From positions 1 to 10,743 of the forward strand of contig JABDPK010000188.1 in the NCBI GenBank assembly GCA_013042795.1: DNA of 10,743 nucleotides, given 5' to 3'. This document shows positions 1-6,325 of the stretch, piece by piece. Under the pieces are notes generated by a model. That model was given only the letters and a program-made list of their open reading frames with translations, was not told the origin of the DNA and ran no database searches. Source of the DNA: Saprospiraceae bacterium (GTDB lineage: Bacteria; Bacteroidota; Bacteroidia; Chitinophagales; Saprospiraceae). The first letter of the stretch is position 1. Every line of letters starts with the position of its first letter. The position numbers and the translations under genes are program-made.

Positions 1-78
1 GAAGAAGCCATGCATATTATGAAAGACCTCATAGACTTGAATAAAGAAGACAAACTGGGTCTTGAGGAAAGGGGGTAG
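1..78 (+). CDS. C-terminal end of an unidentified protein (partial, 5' end outside window)
   Basis: Frame 1 is open from the first base and ends at a TAG at 76-78, giving the last 25 residues of a protein (starts EEAMHIMKDL, ends LGLEERG). The segment is strongly charged and looks like a terminal amphipathic helix followed by a polar tail. No domain can be recognised from so few residues, so no function is proposed. The gene converges with the minus-strand exporter gene that ends at 305, and the repeat-filled 79-304 region separates them. The opposite strand is also open over this stretch, so the strand call rests on the natural-looking charged sequence and the stop position. Confidence 0.55.
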   Translation, partial: EEAMHIMKDLIDLNKEDKLGLEERG

Positions 79-83
79 GTTTT

Positions 84-107
84 AATGCTCTAATGATTTA
101 ATGTTCT
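84..107 (-). repeat. Three 8-bp tandem units, inverted orientation
   Basis: Three consecutive 8-mers, AATGCTCT, AATGATTT and AATGTTCT, are the reverse complements of the NNNNCATT unit seen at 128-159 and 231-302. The cluster begins six bases after the stop codon of the plus-strand gene. Its orientation is opposite to the two other clusters, so transcripts across 79-304 could fold back on themselves. Confidence 0.65.
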
Positions 108-127
108 AAGGTCACAAATCTGTTTTG

Positions 128-159
128 AAGACATTATGGCATTATATCATTGTGGCATT
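128..159 (+). repeat. Four 8-bp tandem units (NNNNCATT)
   Basis: Four head-to-tail 8-mers: AAGACATT, ATGGCATT, ATATCATT, GTGGCATT. The CATT half is invariant while the first four bases vary. Two of these four versions (AAGACATT, GTGGCATT) recur exactly in the longer array at 231-302, so the two arrays share an origin. Confidence 0.75.
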
Positions 160-230
160 AACATCGTCCATTCCTAAGAAAGGTTGTCACATTTGGTTAA
201 TTAATACTGATATAAGTTGTTATGTAAAAT

Positions 231-302
231 AAGGCATTAAGGCATTAAGGCATTAAGGCATTATTTCATTGTGGCATTGTGGCATTAAGACATTAAATCA
301 TT
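231..302 (+). repeat. Nine 8-bp tandem units (NNNNCATT)
   Basis: Nine uninterrupted 8-mers: AAGGCATT four times exactly, then ATTTCATT, GTGGCATT twice, AAGACATT and AAATCATT. The array ends two bases before the stop codon (305-307) of the minus-strand exporter gene. Identical copies at one end and degenerate copies at the other suggest recent slippage expansion. There are no spacers, so this is a microsatellite-like array and not a CRISPR. It lies in the presumed 3' untranslated region of the minus-strand operon. Confidence 0.9.
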
Positions 303-304
303 AA

Positions 305-922
305 TCACACAACACTCCATACCAGGAATATCCCAAATCCTATGAGGATGACACCGGATATATTGGTGACCCAGTTTATATGATGGGGAGTGAGCCATTT
401 TTTCAGAAAATGGGCCAGGAAAACCTTTCCTGAATCCGACACAATAATGACAAGGAGTATCGTTCCAAGAAATAAGAGAGATTCAAATCCTGATATCTTG
501 CGGCCAATTATATAGGTTGAAATTACACCCATCCAGAATACAAAAGTGAATGGGTTGACTGTATTTACAAGAAAACCTTTAAGCCAGAATCCAAAATAGT
601 TTTTAATACTGTATTTTATCTTTTTGTATTCCAGTTGCGGTTTCTTTATCAATAAAACCAATCCAAAACCAAGAAGTACGATGGCACCGGATAATCCCAT
701 CCAGAAGGTGAAAAACTCACTATGGATTAAATTTTCAATCGATTTAATAAAAAAATAGAAGACATAAACGAACAGGAAATCACTTATCCAGATGCCTAAG
801 CCTACAGTTAAGCCCGGTCTGATACCTTTTTCAATTGAAGTTTGAGTTAATGCAATAAAGATAGGGCCGAGGGAAACAGCCAGTAATAAGCCAAAGATCA
901 AACCTTCAAGGACAAATGACAT
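305..922 (-). CDS. LysE/RhtB-family amino-acid exporter-like membrane protein
   Basis: This 205-residue protein has the length and layout of the LysE/RhtB translocator family, inner-membrane exporters that expel amino acids or similar small solutes. Six hydrophobic segments are visible at about 4-26, 38-60, 73-93, 112-138, 147-166 and 184-203. The family's N-terminal signature is present as SLGPIFIALTQTSIEKG (17-33), and the second-half Asn-Pro motif as VNTVNPFTFVFW (119-130). The usual NPK lysine is replaced by Phe, common in divergent members. The substrate cannot be told from sequence. The ATG overlaps the stop codon of the upstream YjbQ gene by one base (TGATG on the minus strand), which points to translational coupling. 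The stop codon abuts the 8-bp repeat array. The family call is firm; the substrate is unknown. Confidence 0.85.
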   Translation of the reverse strand: MSFVLEGLIFGLLLAVSLGPIFIALTQTSIEKGIRPGLTVGLGIWISDFLFVYVFYFFIKSIENLIHSEFFTFWMGLSGAIVLLGFGLVLLIKKPQLEYKKIKYSIKNYFGFWLKGFLVNTVNPFTFVFWMGVISTYIIGRKISGFESLLFLGTILLVIIVSDSGKVFLAHFLKKWLTPHHINWVTNISGVILIGFGIFLVWSVV

Positions 923-1329
923 CAGGTATATATAGTTGCAACAAGTTTTCTGGGTCCGCCATGGTTCCGGAATTCACATAGGTAGATTCCCTGCCATGTT
1001 CCTAAGTCCAAGTTAGAATTAATAATTGGAATAGAAACAGAACTTCCGACGAATGAGGCTTTTACATGGGCAGGCATATCGTCTGGTCCTTCCAATGTAT
1101 GCCTCAGAAAGGGAAGATTCTCAGGAACTACATGGTTCATGATACTTTCAAAGTCTGTGAGAACATCAGGATCTGCATTTTCATTAATGCTTAGGCCGGC
1201 AGAGGTATGTTTAATGAACAAATGTAAAAGTCCCTGATCCGGTAATACCAGCTTTTCGAGAATTTGTCGTGTAATGATATGGAATCCTCTTGGGAATGCT
1301 GGCAGCCTTATATCATAATGCTTGATCAT
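922..1329 (-). CDS. yjbQ: YjbQ / UPF0047 family protein
   Basis: A full-length (135-residue) member of the YjbQ/UPF0047 family, small cytosolic proteins sometimes labelled secondary thiamine-phosphate synthase because E. coli YjbQ shows weak activity of that kind; the physiological role is unsettled. The conserved blocks are all visible: HTSAGLSINENADPDV (41-56), His66 and His77, LEGPDDMPAHVKASFVG (79-95), and LGTWQGIYLCEFR (109-121) near the C-terminus. The histidines and acidic residues in these blocks are the presumed metal or active-site groups. The usual Gly in the segment before LGTWQ is Ser (IPIINSNLDLGTWQ), a minor variation. The gene starts 9 nt after the stop of the outer-membrane protein gene and overlaps the exporter gene by one base, so it is probably cotranscribed with both. 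No Shine-Dalgarno site is seen. The family is certain; the enzyme activity is not. Confidence 0.9.
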   Translation of the reverse strand: MIKHYDIRLPAFPRGFHIITRQILEKLVLPDQGLLHLFIKHTSAGLSINENADPDVLTDFESIMNHVVPENLPFLRHTLEGPDDMPAHVKASFVGSSVSIPIINSNLDLGTWQGIYLCEFRNHGGPRKLVATIYT

Positions 1330-1338
1330 CAGATTATT

Positions 1339-2154
1339 TTAATATGCCGGGTTGGATATACTGGGACATTGCAGCTGACCAAAATATCTCATTAAGCCAA
1401 TACTTAAGATATATATAACATCATTGTTTTTACCATTACCTCTTTGCAAACCCGGACTGACAAATTCACTGTTTTCGGCTTTATTGGATAATTGGACAGC
1501 AACCGGACCTCTTAGTGTTTCAAGACCCACGAATTCAGGATAAGTGCCACTTACATCATCAATATAATCACTAACCAGTTTCCGGCCCGTGATCTGCGTA
1601 TTGATACTCCAGTCTTTATTAAGGTCCCATTTAAAACCAAAGCCATACAAAAAAGCAGCTGATACCAGGTGATATTCACTATTGATGAATTGTCCTTCAG
1701 TTCCAAAATCTCTCAAAGCATAAGTTGTACCATCCAGATCAGTTTTAGGGTTGAACTTCATGATAGAAAATCCTGTAAAAAGGTATGGGGTGTAGTAATT
1801 GTCTTTGCTTCCATGTTTGTATGGGAAAAAATTGAATTCAAGAGAAGCATTGAAATCAAAAGTATTTGATCTGAAATCCAGGTTCCTGTTCTTTTCAAAA
1901 AAGTTATTTGAATTGGCGTCTGAAGCGGATACATGAGCAAATTGAAAACCTCCGGATATTGACAATCGTTCATTGAAATTCTGTCTGGCTTTTAGTCCCA
2001 AAGCAAATCCGGGTTTTGACAGATCGTAGGATGTGTTCAAGTCACCGAAATACCAGGCCATCCCGATATCTCCCCCTAGTTCCAGACCTTTTTGAGAATA
2101 AACATTGGTCAGACAAGAAAATGCAATGATAATGATGATAAAATGTTTCCGCAT
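1339..2154 (-). CDS. DUF6089-like outer-membrane beta-barrel protein
   Basis: Predicted outer-membrane barrel of 271 residues. The N-terminus (MRKHFIIIIIAFSCLTNVYS, then Gln) is a classic signal peptide with cleavage after Ser20. The body alternates short beta-rich stretches such as LELGGDIGMAWYFGDLN, FALGLKARQNF and AFLYGFGFKWDL with polar loops. The segment RKLVSDYIDDVSGTYPEF and a late RGNGKNNDVIYILSIGLMRYF-like strand match my memory of Bacteroidota DUF6089 porin-like proteins, whose function is undescribed. The frame can be extended to a TTG at 2166, but I chose the ATG at 2154 because it is ATG and gives the cleaner signal peptide. The gene lies between the sensor-like gene (84 nt away) and yjbQ (9 nt away), on the same strand. 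The barrel and export calls are strong; the family assignment is from recalled motifs. Confidence 0.75.
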   Translation of the reverse strand: MRKHFIIIIIAFSCLTNVYSQKGLELGGDIGMAWYFGDLNTSYDLSKPGFALGLKARQNFNERLSISGGFQFAHVSASDANSNNFFEKNRNLDFRSNTFDFNASLEFNFFPYKHGSKDNYYTPYLFTGFSIMKFNPKTDLDGTTYALRDFGTEGQFINSEYHLVSAAFLYGFGFKWDLNKDWSINTQITGRKLVSDYIDDVSGTYPEFVGLETLRGPVAVQLSNKAENSEFVSPGLQRGNGKNNDVIYILSIGLMRYFGQLQCPSISNPAY

Positions 2155-2238
2155 GTGCAACCGCAATAGTCGATATTAAACGATCAAATTGTCGCTTATG
2201 TTATGTGAAAATTAATTATAGTATAATGCTTTGTTTTT

Positions 2239-4380
2239 TCAAATTCGTTGTACCAATCTGCTTAATAGGAACAGCAAAAGGAAGATCAAAGGTACGATTA
2301 TTAGCAGTGTTCTGTTTTTTGAAGCGGATTTTTTAATATTGAAATAAACTGGTTCTGCATATATGTTCTGGCCATATATATCATCCCTGACTTTGGCAGT
2401 CAAAATATAGGATCCGGGTTCTGCATTATTCAGTTTGAATACAGCTTTATTGTACCATTGTGAAGAGTTTCCTGATTGACTTCCCAGGTGAAATGTATAT
2501 TGTATTTCATCCGACCAGTGATTGGAATGATCAAATTCAAATTCAAGTGGTAGGTCATTGAAATTGAACTCAAGTTTGTTTTGAGTATCCCATATAGTAT
2601 TGTTTTGAGTACTAATCTTTTCCAGTCTTAGTTTGGGTGTATTATTGTTCATTTCTCCTGACAGTTCGACCTTTGCCAGTAGTTTTGAAGAATTAACCCA
2701 AAGGGTATTATTGTCAAAAAGATGCAATTCACCATCAGACAAAAGGTCGTTTAAGGGATGTACATTAATTATTGTTAATTCCTCCTTGACTAAGTCATCC
2801 AGTTGGAGATAAACAATTGATTTGCTTGATAATAATATTAACTGATTTTCATTTCTAAGAATATCAAGAATCTTCAACGGAGAAAGATCAATTGAATAAG
2901 ACTTGTTTTCCCTGATATTATAAATCCAAATAGCATTTTCTGTAAACGTAAACAGATTGGTATTGTATTCAAACTGGTTGGTCGATTCAGGGAATTTACT
3001 ATTCTGGTACACTGGCAAAATTTCCAAAAAGGAATCTCCATCCAATTTGTAAATCGAATTCTCGGCATATGCAAAAGTACCATGATTTGATTGTGATATT
3101 TTGTAGTAATTATCTGGTTTATTGCTCAGCAATTCGTAATCATTACCATTCAGCTCATAAATATTTTTATTTGTACTGACATAAGTTCTATTATCAATTT
3201 CATTGATACTTTGAATTCTTTCATTATCAGGAAACCGAAAATTACCGAGATTGGAAGCCGTTTTTCTGTCCAGTTTTATTCCTGTGTCATTATTGAATAC
3301 CAATACTGTATTTCCTTCCTTTGTTCGTATGACATCTTTAGGTGCTTTTTTACGCGGATTCAAAAGCCATTTATTGGCGTCAGGACTAAATCTGTATACC
3401 TGTGTTCCATCACTGTGATATACATTATTACGAATTTCGTAAAAGGACAGTTTGTTTGCTTCCTTATTGTTCGGCACATATTTGTCCACAGGAGATTCCG
3501 TAAATGCAAAGAGCTTCTTCTTACTCAAAAGCCACAGATTTTCCTGGTGATCAAAATGCAATGCCACCCATTCATCATCAGGATCCAGTTCAATATCCAG
3601 AATTTCCAATTCCGAGGGTGAACCCCTGAGAATCTTCCCTGGGGTGAGGAAGTAAAAACCGGAATCATTCCCGCTTTCTATTTCCAGAACCGGGTCTGAG
3701 CCAATTTTTCCTTTGAGTGAAAATCTTTTTAATTCATTATCGTTTATAACAGATATTCCGCCTTTGTGTCCAACGATAACACCATTTGATATTGGGCAGA
3801 GGGATGTGCATTGGTTATCAAATAATCCATCCTCAGAAGTGAAATGCCGTTTATTCCCTGTACTATCGATTTTGTAAACGCCAGTGCTATAATTCGATAG
3901 CCAGAGATTGTTTGATTCAGAGCACAAATCCCAATAGGCACTTTGATCATTTTCTAAGGATACAATTTCTTCCCAACTGTTATTTTCAAATCTTCTTAAA
4001 GTACTATCAATTTGATATACCTTGTTTTGATGTAATGTAGCTGATTTGATGTCGCTGTTTCCCGAGAAATATTTTATTTCCCTGTTTTTGTCAACACGGG
4101 ACAAACCACCTTGAAGTGATGGATAAGTTAAAAGTTGCTGATTCCTGTTGTATTTGTTGGATGAGAGAGCTATCGCCATACTATTCTCCGAGACTAATTG
4201 GATTTCACCATGTATGAATCTGTAAATACCATCCGAACTGACAATATGAATACTGCTGTTATTTATAGTCGCCAGGTCAAGTATTTCACCGGGAATATTA
4301 AGATCTATGGTTTTAATTGATTGTGAATGAGCAAGGGAGGATACGACAACGCATACTAATAGCCATACGGCTCTATTCAT
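2239..4380 (-). CDS. Secreted propeller / Y_Y_Y sensor-like protein, membrane-anchored, no output domain
   Basis: A 713-residue protein. The N-terminus MNRAVWLLVCVVVSSLAHS is a signal peptide. Residues ~25-585 are beta-rich and contain degenerate propeller-blade motifs of the two-component-regulator type: NNLWLSNYSTGVYKID (157-172), SEDGLFDNQCTSL (182-194) and ENLWLLSKKKLFAF (280-293). Residues ~606-682 resemble a Y_Y_Y domain (QYTFHLG, SSQWYN, PGSYILTAKVRD). One membrane helix follows at ~692-707, and then only RLVQRI before the stop. Relatives with this architecture normally continue into a histidine kinase, LytTR or HTH domain; here there is none, and the 84-nt gap to the next gene has no room for one. 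An ATG at 4398 would add six residues, but a TAnnTTTG-type box at 4403-4410 would place transcription start near 4398, favouring the ATG at 4380. Ligand and partner are unknown. Confidence 0.7.
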   Translation of the reverse strand: MNRAVWLLVCVVVSSLAHSQSIKTIDLNIPGEILDLATINNSSIHIVSSDGIYRFIHGEIQLVSENSMAIALSSNKYNRNQQLLTYPSLQGGLSRVDKNREIKYFSGNSDIKSATLHQNKVYQIDSTLRRFENNSWEEIVSLENDQSAYWDLCSESNNLWLSNYSTGVYKIDSTGNKRHFTSEDGLFDNQCTSLCPISNGVIVGHKGGISVINDNELKRFSLKGKIGSDPVLEIESGNDSGFYFLTPGKILRGSPSELEILDIELDPDDEWVALHFDHQENLWLLSKKKLFAFTESPVDKYVPNNKEANKLSFYEIRNNVYHSDGTQVYRFSPDANKWLLNPRKKAPKDVIRTKEGNTVLVFNNDTGIKLDRKTASNLGNFRFPDNERIQSINEIDNRTYVSTNKNIYELNGNDYELLSNKPDNYYKISQSNHGTFAYAENSIYKLDGDSFLEILPVYQNSKFPESTNQFEYNTNLFTFTENAIWIYNIRENKSYSIDLSPLKILDILRNENQLILLSSKSIVYLQLDDLVKEELTIINVHPLNDLLSDGELHLFDNNTLWVNSSKLLAKVELSGEMNNNTPKLRLEKISTQNNTIWDTQNKLEFNFNDLPLEFEFDHSNHWSDEIQYTFHLGSQSGNSSQWYNKAVFKLNNAEPGSYILTAKVRDDIYGQNIYAEPVYFNIKKSASKNRTLLIIVPLIFLLLFLLSRLVQRI

Positions 4381-4402
4381 CAATAACCAGGTGTACATGT
4401 CT

Positions 4403-4410
4403 CAAATATA
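4403..4410 (-). promoter_or_regulatory. Candidate Bacteroidota -7 promoter box (TATATTTG)
   Basis: Read on the minus strand this is TATATTTG, an exact fit to the Bacteroidota -7 consensus TAnnTTTG. A TTTG lies upstream at 4426-4429, but the 15-nt spacing is shorter than the usual ~19. It sits in the gap between nadA and the sensor-like gene and could give that gene and its downstream neighbours their own transcript. An eight-base degenerate motif can occur by chance in AT-rich DNA. Confidence 0.35.
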
Positions 4411-4443
4411 ACATGGACACATGAACAAATCTTCAGGAATGGG

Positions 4444-5454
4444 CTATAATCCTGCTTTTTGACTGATGTCTAACATTTTATCTATGCAAGCCCTGCCCTG
4501 ATCGATGACCCATTGAGGAAGAATGATCTCCGGTTCACCATATTTCATTGACAAATACAGTTTTTCCATTGTATTCCTTTTCATGTGTGGACAATCGTTG
4601 CACGCACATGTATTGTTTGGTGGCGCAGGAATAAATGTTTTATCAGGACTGTGTTTTTCCATCTGGTGTATAATACCTGCTTCGGTGGCAACTATAAATG
4701 TTGTGGCTGGATTTTCTTTTGTAAATCTTAGTAATCCACTTGTGGATCCGATATAGTCAGCTTTTTCCAGGATATGAGGTTCGCATTCAGGATGTGCAAT
4801 AAATTTGGCTTCAGGATATTGCATCTGCAGTTTTGTTATCTTTTCGTTTGAAAAGATTTCGTGAACCATACATGTGCCATTCCATAGTTTGAGGTCTCGC
4901 CCGGTCTTTTTCATCAGATACATACCAAGATTCCGGTCGGGAGCAAAAATAATTCCCTTTTCTTCCGGGATACTTTCAATGATATGCACAGCATTTGTAG
5001 AAGTGCAACATATATCGGTCAGGGTTTTTAATTCTGCAGTACAGTTAATATAGCTTACAACAACATGGTCAGGGTATTTTTCCTTATACTTTCGGAATAT
5101 TGGAGCCGGACAGCTATCTGCAAGAGAACAACCCGCCTTCAGATCGGGTAAGACAACTTTTTTAGAAGGGTTCAGGATTTTAGCCGTCTCTGCCATAAAA
5201 TGAACGCCTGCAAATACTATCATATCAGCTTTTGTACGCTCAGCCATTTGAGATAAACCAAGGCTATCACCTACATAATCAGCAATATCCTGAATTTCGG
5301 ATTCCTGGTAATAATGCGCCAGAATAATGGCATTCTTTTCTTTCTTGAGATTTTCAATTTCTTTCTCAAGGTTTATCGTAGGATCGACTTCTATATCCAG
5401 ATAGCCGGTTTTAATAAGATTCTTTTTGGCAAGAGCAAGTTCATTATTTGACAT
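4444..5454 (-). CDS. nadA: Quinolinate synthase NadA
   Basis: NadA condenses iminoaspartate with dihydroxyacetone phosphate to make quinolinate, the second step of de novo NAD synthesis, in the cytosol, using an oxygen-sensitive [4Fe-4S] cluster. The 336 residues match the family. Three cysteines expected to hold the cluster are present: Cys109 (LKAGCSLADSC), Cys195 (WNGTCMVHEI) and Cys288 in TCACNDCPHM (282-291). Other conserved elements are ILAHYYQ (44-50), DYVGDSLGLS (59-68), FAGVHFMAETAK (81-92), YINCTAELK (135-143), APDRNLG (171-177), HPEC (221-224) and GSTSG (236-240). The ATG at 5454 is preceded by a purine-rich stretch but no strong ribosome-binding site. nadB and nadC, which supply and consume its substrate and product, are not in the window. 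It is the first gene of the minus-strand block, and nothing suggests truncation. Confidence 0.97.
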   Translation of the reverse strand: MSNNELALAKKNLIKTGYLDIEVDPTINLEKEIENLKKEKNAIILAHYYQESEIQDIADYVGDSLGLSQMAERTKADMIVFAGVHFMAETAKILNPSKKVVLPDLKAGCSLADSCPAPIFRKYKEKYPDHVVVSYINCTAELKTLTDICCTSTNAVHIIESIPEEKGIIFAPDRNLGMYLMKKTGRDLKLWNGTCMVHEIFSNEKITKLQMQYPEAKFIAHPECEPHILEKADYIGSTSGLLRFTKENPATTFIVATEAGIIHQMEKHSPDKTFIPAPPNNTCACNDCPHMKRNTMEKLYLSMKYGEPEIILPQWVIDQGRACIDKMLDISQKAGL

Positions 5455-5756
5455 AGACTTCTTTTTTCATTTAATAAGACGTAAGAATTCCTGAAATGGT
5501 TCGAATTTAGAAAGAGAAAAGCAAATTTGGAATGAAATCACTGTCATTATACATTTTTAATGTGTTTTTAAGAAAACCATTGACGTATAACTTTAGAGGA
5601 AATTAAATTATTTAGGCAGATGATTAAAGAATATTTTTCATTCCCATAGTATATTTAGAAAGTCTTTAAAAATCACTGAAAATATGTTGTAATTACTTGA
5701 TAATAAAGAGATTATAATTAATTGTAATATGAAATTTATAAATATTTTTTTATTTT
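5455..5756. other. Intergenic stretch upstream of nadA, no gene seen
   Basis: AT-rich sequence that should contain the nadA promoter on the minus strand. The nearest match to the -7 consensus is TAAATTCG (5502-5509, minus strand), one mismatch from TAnnTTTG, with no well-spaced upstream TTG, so I do not call it. No ORF of believable length, tRNA-like fold or repeat is visible. The most AT-rich part (about 5690-5757) lies directly in front of the putative short transcript. Confidence 0.6.
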
Positions 5757-5758
5757 AG

Positions 5759-5848
5759 CGGGACGTAAGTAGCCCTAACGCTTACTACGACTTTAACACC
5801 CTTAATGAATCAGAGTCAATGAAACCAAATTGCACTCTGATTTTTTTA
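5759..5848 (+). ncRNA. Putative short RNA ending at an intrinsic terminator
   Basis: A GC-richer island of about 90 nt stands between very AT-rich flanks and ends in a strong plus-strand terminator. Its 5' half has a possible 5-bp hairpin, GTAAG (5765-5769) with CTTAC (5781-5785). No protein gene precedes the terminator on this strand: the only nearby ORF is 10 codons (5729-5758). The 5' end is a guess, placed where the AT-rich block stops; no consensus promoter is convincing. It may be a trans-acting small RNA, a prematurely ended leader, or a relic of a lost gene. It matches no RNA family that I recognise. Confidence 0.35.
5808..5847 (+). terminator. Rho-independent terminator with no upstream gene
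   Basis: AATCAGAGT (5808-5816) pairs perfectly with ACTCTGATT (5834-5842). An inner CAAT/ATTG pairing (5817-5820 with 5829-5832) leaves a single bulged C at 5833 and an 8-nt loop, GAAACCAA. Seven T residues follow the stem (5841-5847). The T-run is on the plus strand only, so it acts on rightward transcription. It lies about 480 nt before the giant gene's start, and the nearest leftward gene, nadA, is transcribed away from it. Confidence 0.8.
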
Positions 5849-6091
5849 TTCCCATCCTGCATTATTAATTTTCTTATAAAGATTATACGAATAAATAAGT
5901 AATTGATAATCATAATATTACATATGTATTATATTTTATATGTATGATAATTTTTGTCATTTTCCATAATTTGTGTTTTTATTCAGACCATTATCCCCGT
6001 CATCCAGATATGGTTTCTCATCTGTTTTCCAGGATTTGATTTGCTAAATCCCGGGTTTACTATTCGATATCCTCCAAAACTTATAAGATTT

Positions 6092-6105
6092 TCCTTTTAA
6101 AAGGA
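6092..6105. promoter_or_regulatory. 14-bp perfect palindrome, possible operator
   Basis: TCCTTTTAAAAGGA reads the same on both strands. It lies 220 bp upstream of the giant gene's start and two bases before a second, 10-bp inverted repeat. A symmetric site of this size suits a dimeric DNA-binding protein, but no regulator can be named. Confidence 0.4.
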
Positions 6106-6106
6106 G

Positions 6107-6135
6107 ATTGATGAATCAATGAAATATTCATCAAT
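6107..6135. promoter_or_regulatory. 10-bp inverted repeat with 9-nt loop, possible operator or RNA hairpin
   Basis: ATTGATGAAT (6107-6116) is the exact reverse complement of ATTCATCAAT (6126-6135), with nine bases between. There is no T-run after it on either strand, so it is not an intrinsic terminator. It directly follows the palindrome at 6092-6105, and the pair may form one regulatory site for the downstream gene. Confidence 0.4.
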
Positions 6136-6325
6136 AATTAAACTAGGCATGTTAATTGCTGCATAGAAAATTGAAGAAGTACTATTAAAACCTGAAAGTT
6201 CTGCCTGGGTGTATGCCTGAGGCGGATAACGGGCTATTCTTATTTGGGCATTCCTGAGAGAAATGTACAAGTTAAGGATAGTTTTTAATGTGCTAAAAAT
6301 TAAGATAATAACGAATCCCGATTTC

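Larger units (their letters stand above)
91..303. repeat. 14-nt inverted repeat bracketing the convergent intergenic region
   Basis: TAATGATTTAATGT at 91-104 is the exact reverse complement of 290-303. The arms come from the inverted and direct 8-bp clusters, and they enclose nearly the whole gap between the two converging genes. It could form a long-range stem in either read-through transcript. No T-run follows either arm, so it is not a standard intrinsic terminator. Confidence 0.6.
5849..6325. other. Upstream region of the giant surface-protein gene, no gene seen
   Basis: This stretch holds no convincing coding sequence. It contains an AT-rich patch with two direct ATATGTAT copies (5922-5929 and 5938-5945, 16 bp apart), near-consensus promoter boxes (TAATTTTTG at 5948-5956, TAATTTG at 5967-5973) that lack a properly spaced -33 element, and the palindromic elements at 6092-6135. 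It should contain the promoter and any operators for the plus-strand gene that starts at 6326. Confidence 0.5.

Noticed and set aside
231..302. CRISPR-like array
   Set aside because: The 8-bp units are contiguous with no spacers, and no cas genes are present.
2167..2238. Possible frameshifted kinase continuation of the sensor-like gene
   Set aside because: Only 72-84 nt separate the stop from the next gene, far too short for a kinase or HTH domain, and the frame after the TGA ends within a few codons.
3211..3621. 136-codon plus-strand ORF opposite the sensor-like gene
   Set aside because: Antisense shadow of a long gene with consistent protein features; its translation has no domain character.
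5502..5509. TAAATTCG as a nadA promoter box on the minus strand
   Set aside because: One mismatch to TAnnTTTG and no suitably spaced upstream TTG; too weak to list as a feature.
5729..5758. 10-codon ORF (MKFINIFLF) before the orphan terminator, with the same frame open after its TAG
   Set aside because: Too short and in AT-rich sequence; I see no stop-codon recoding signal, so a leader peptide is not supported.
6119..6166. 16-codon plus-strand ORF (MKYSSIIKLGMLIAA) behind an AAGGAG
   Set aside because: Looks like the first half of a signal peptide but ends at once in TAG; the AAGGAG is part of the palindrome and is 12 nt from this ATG, and such sites are little used in Bacteroidota.
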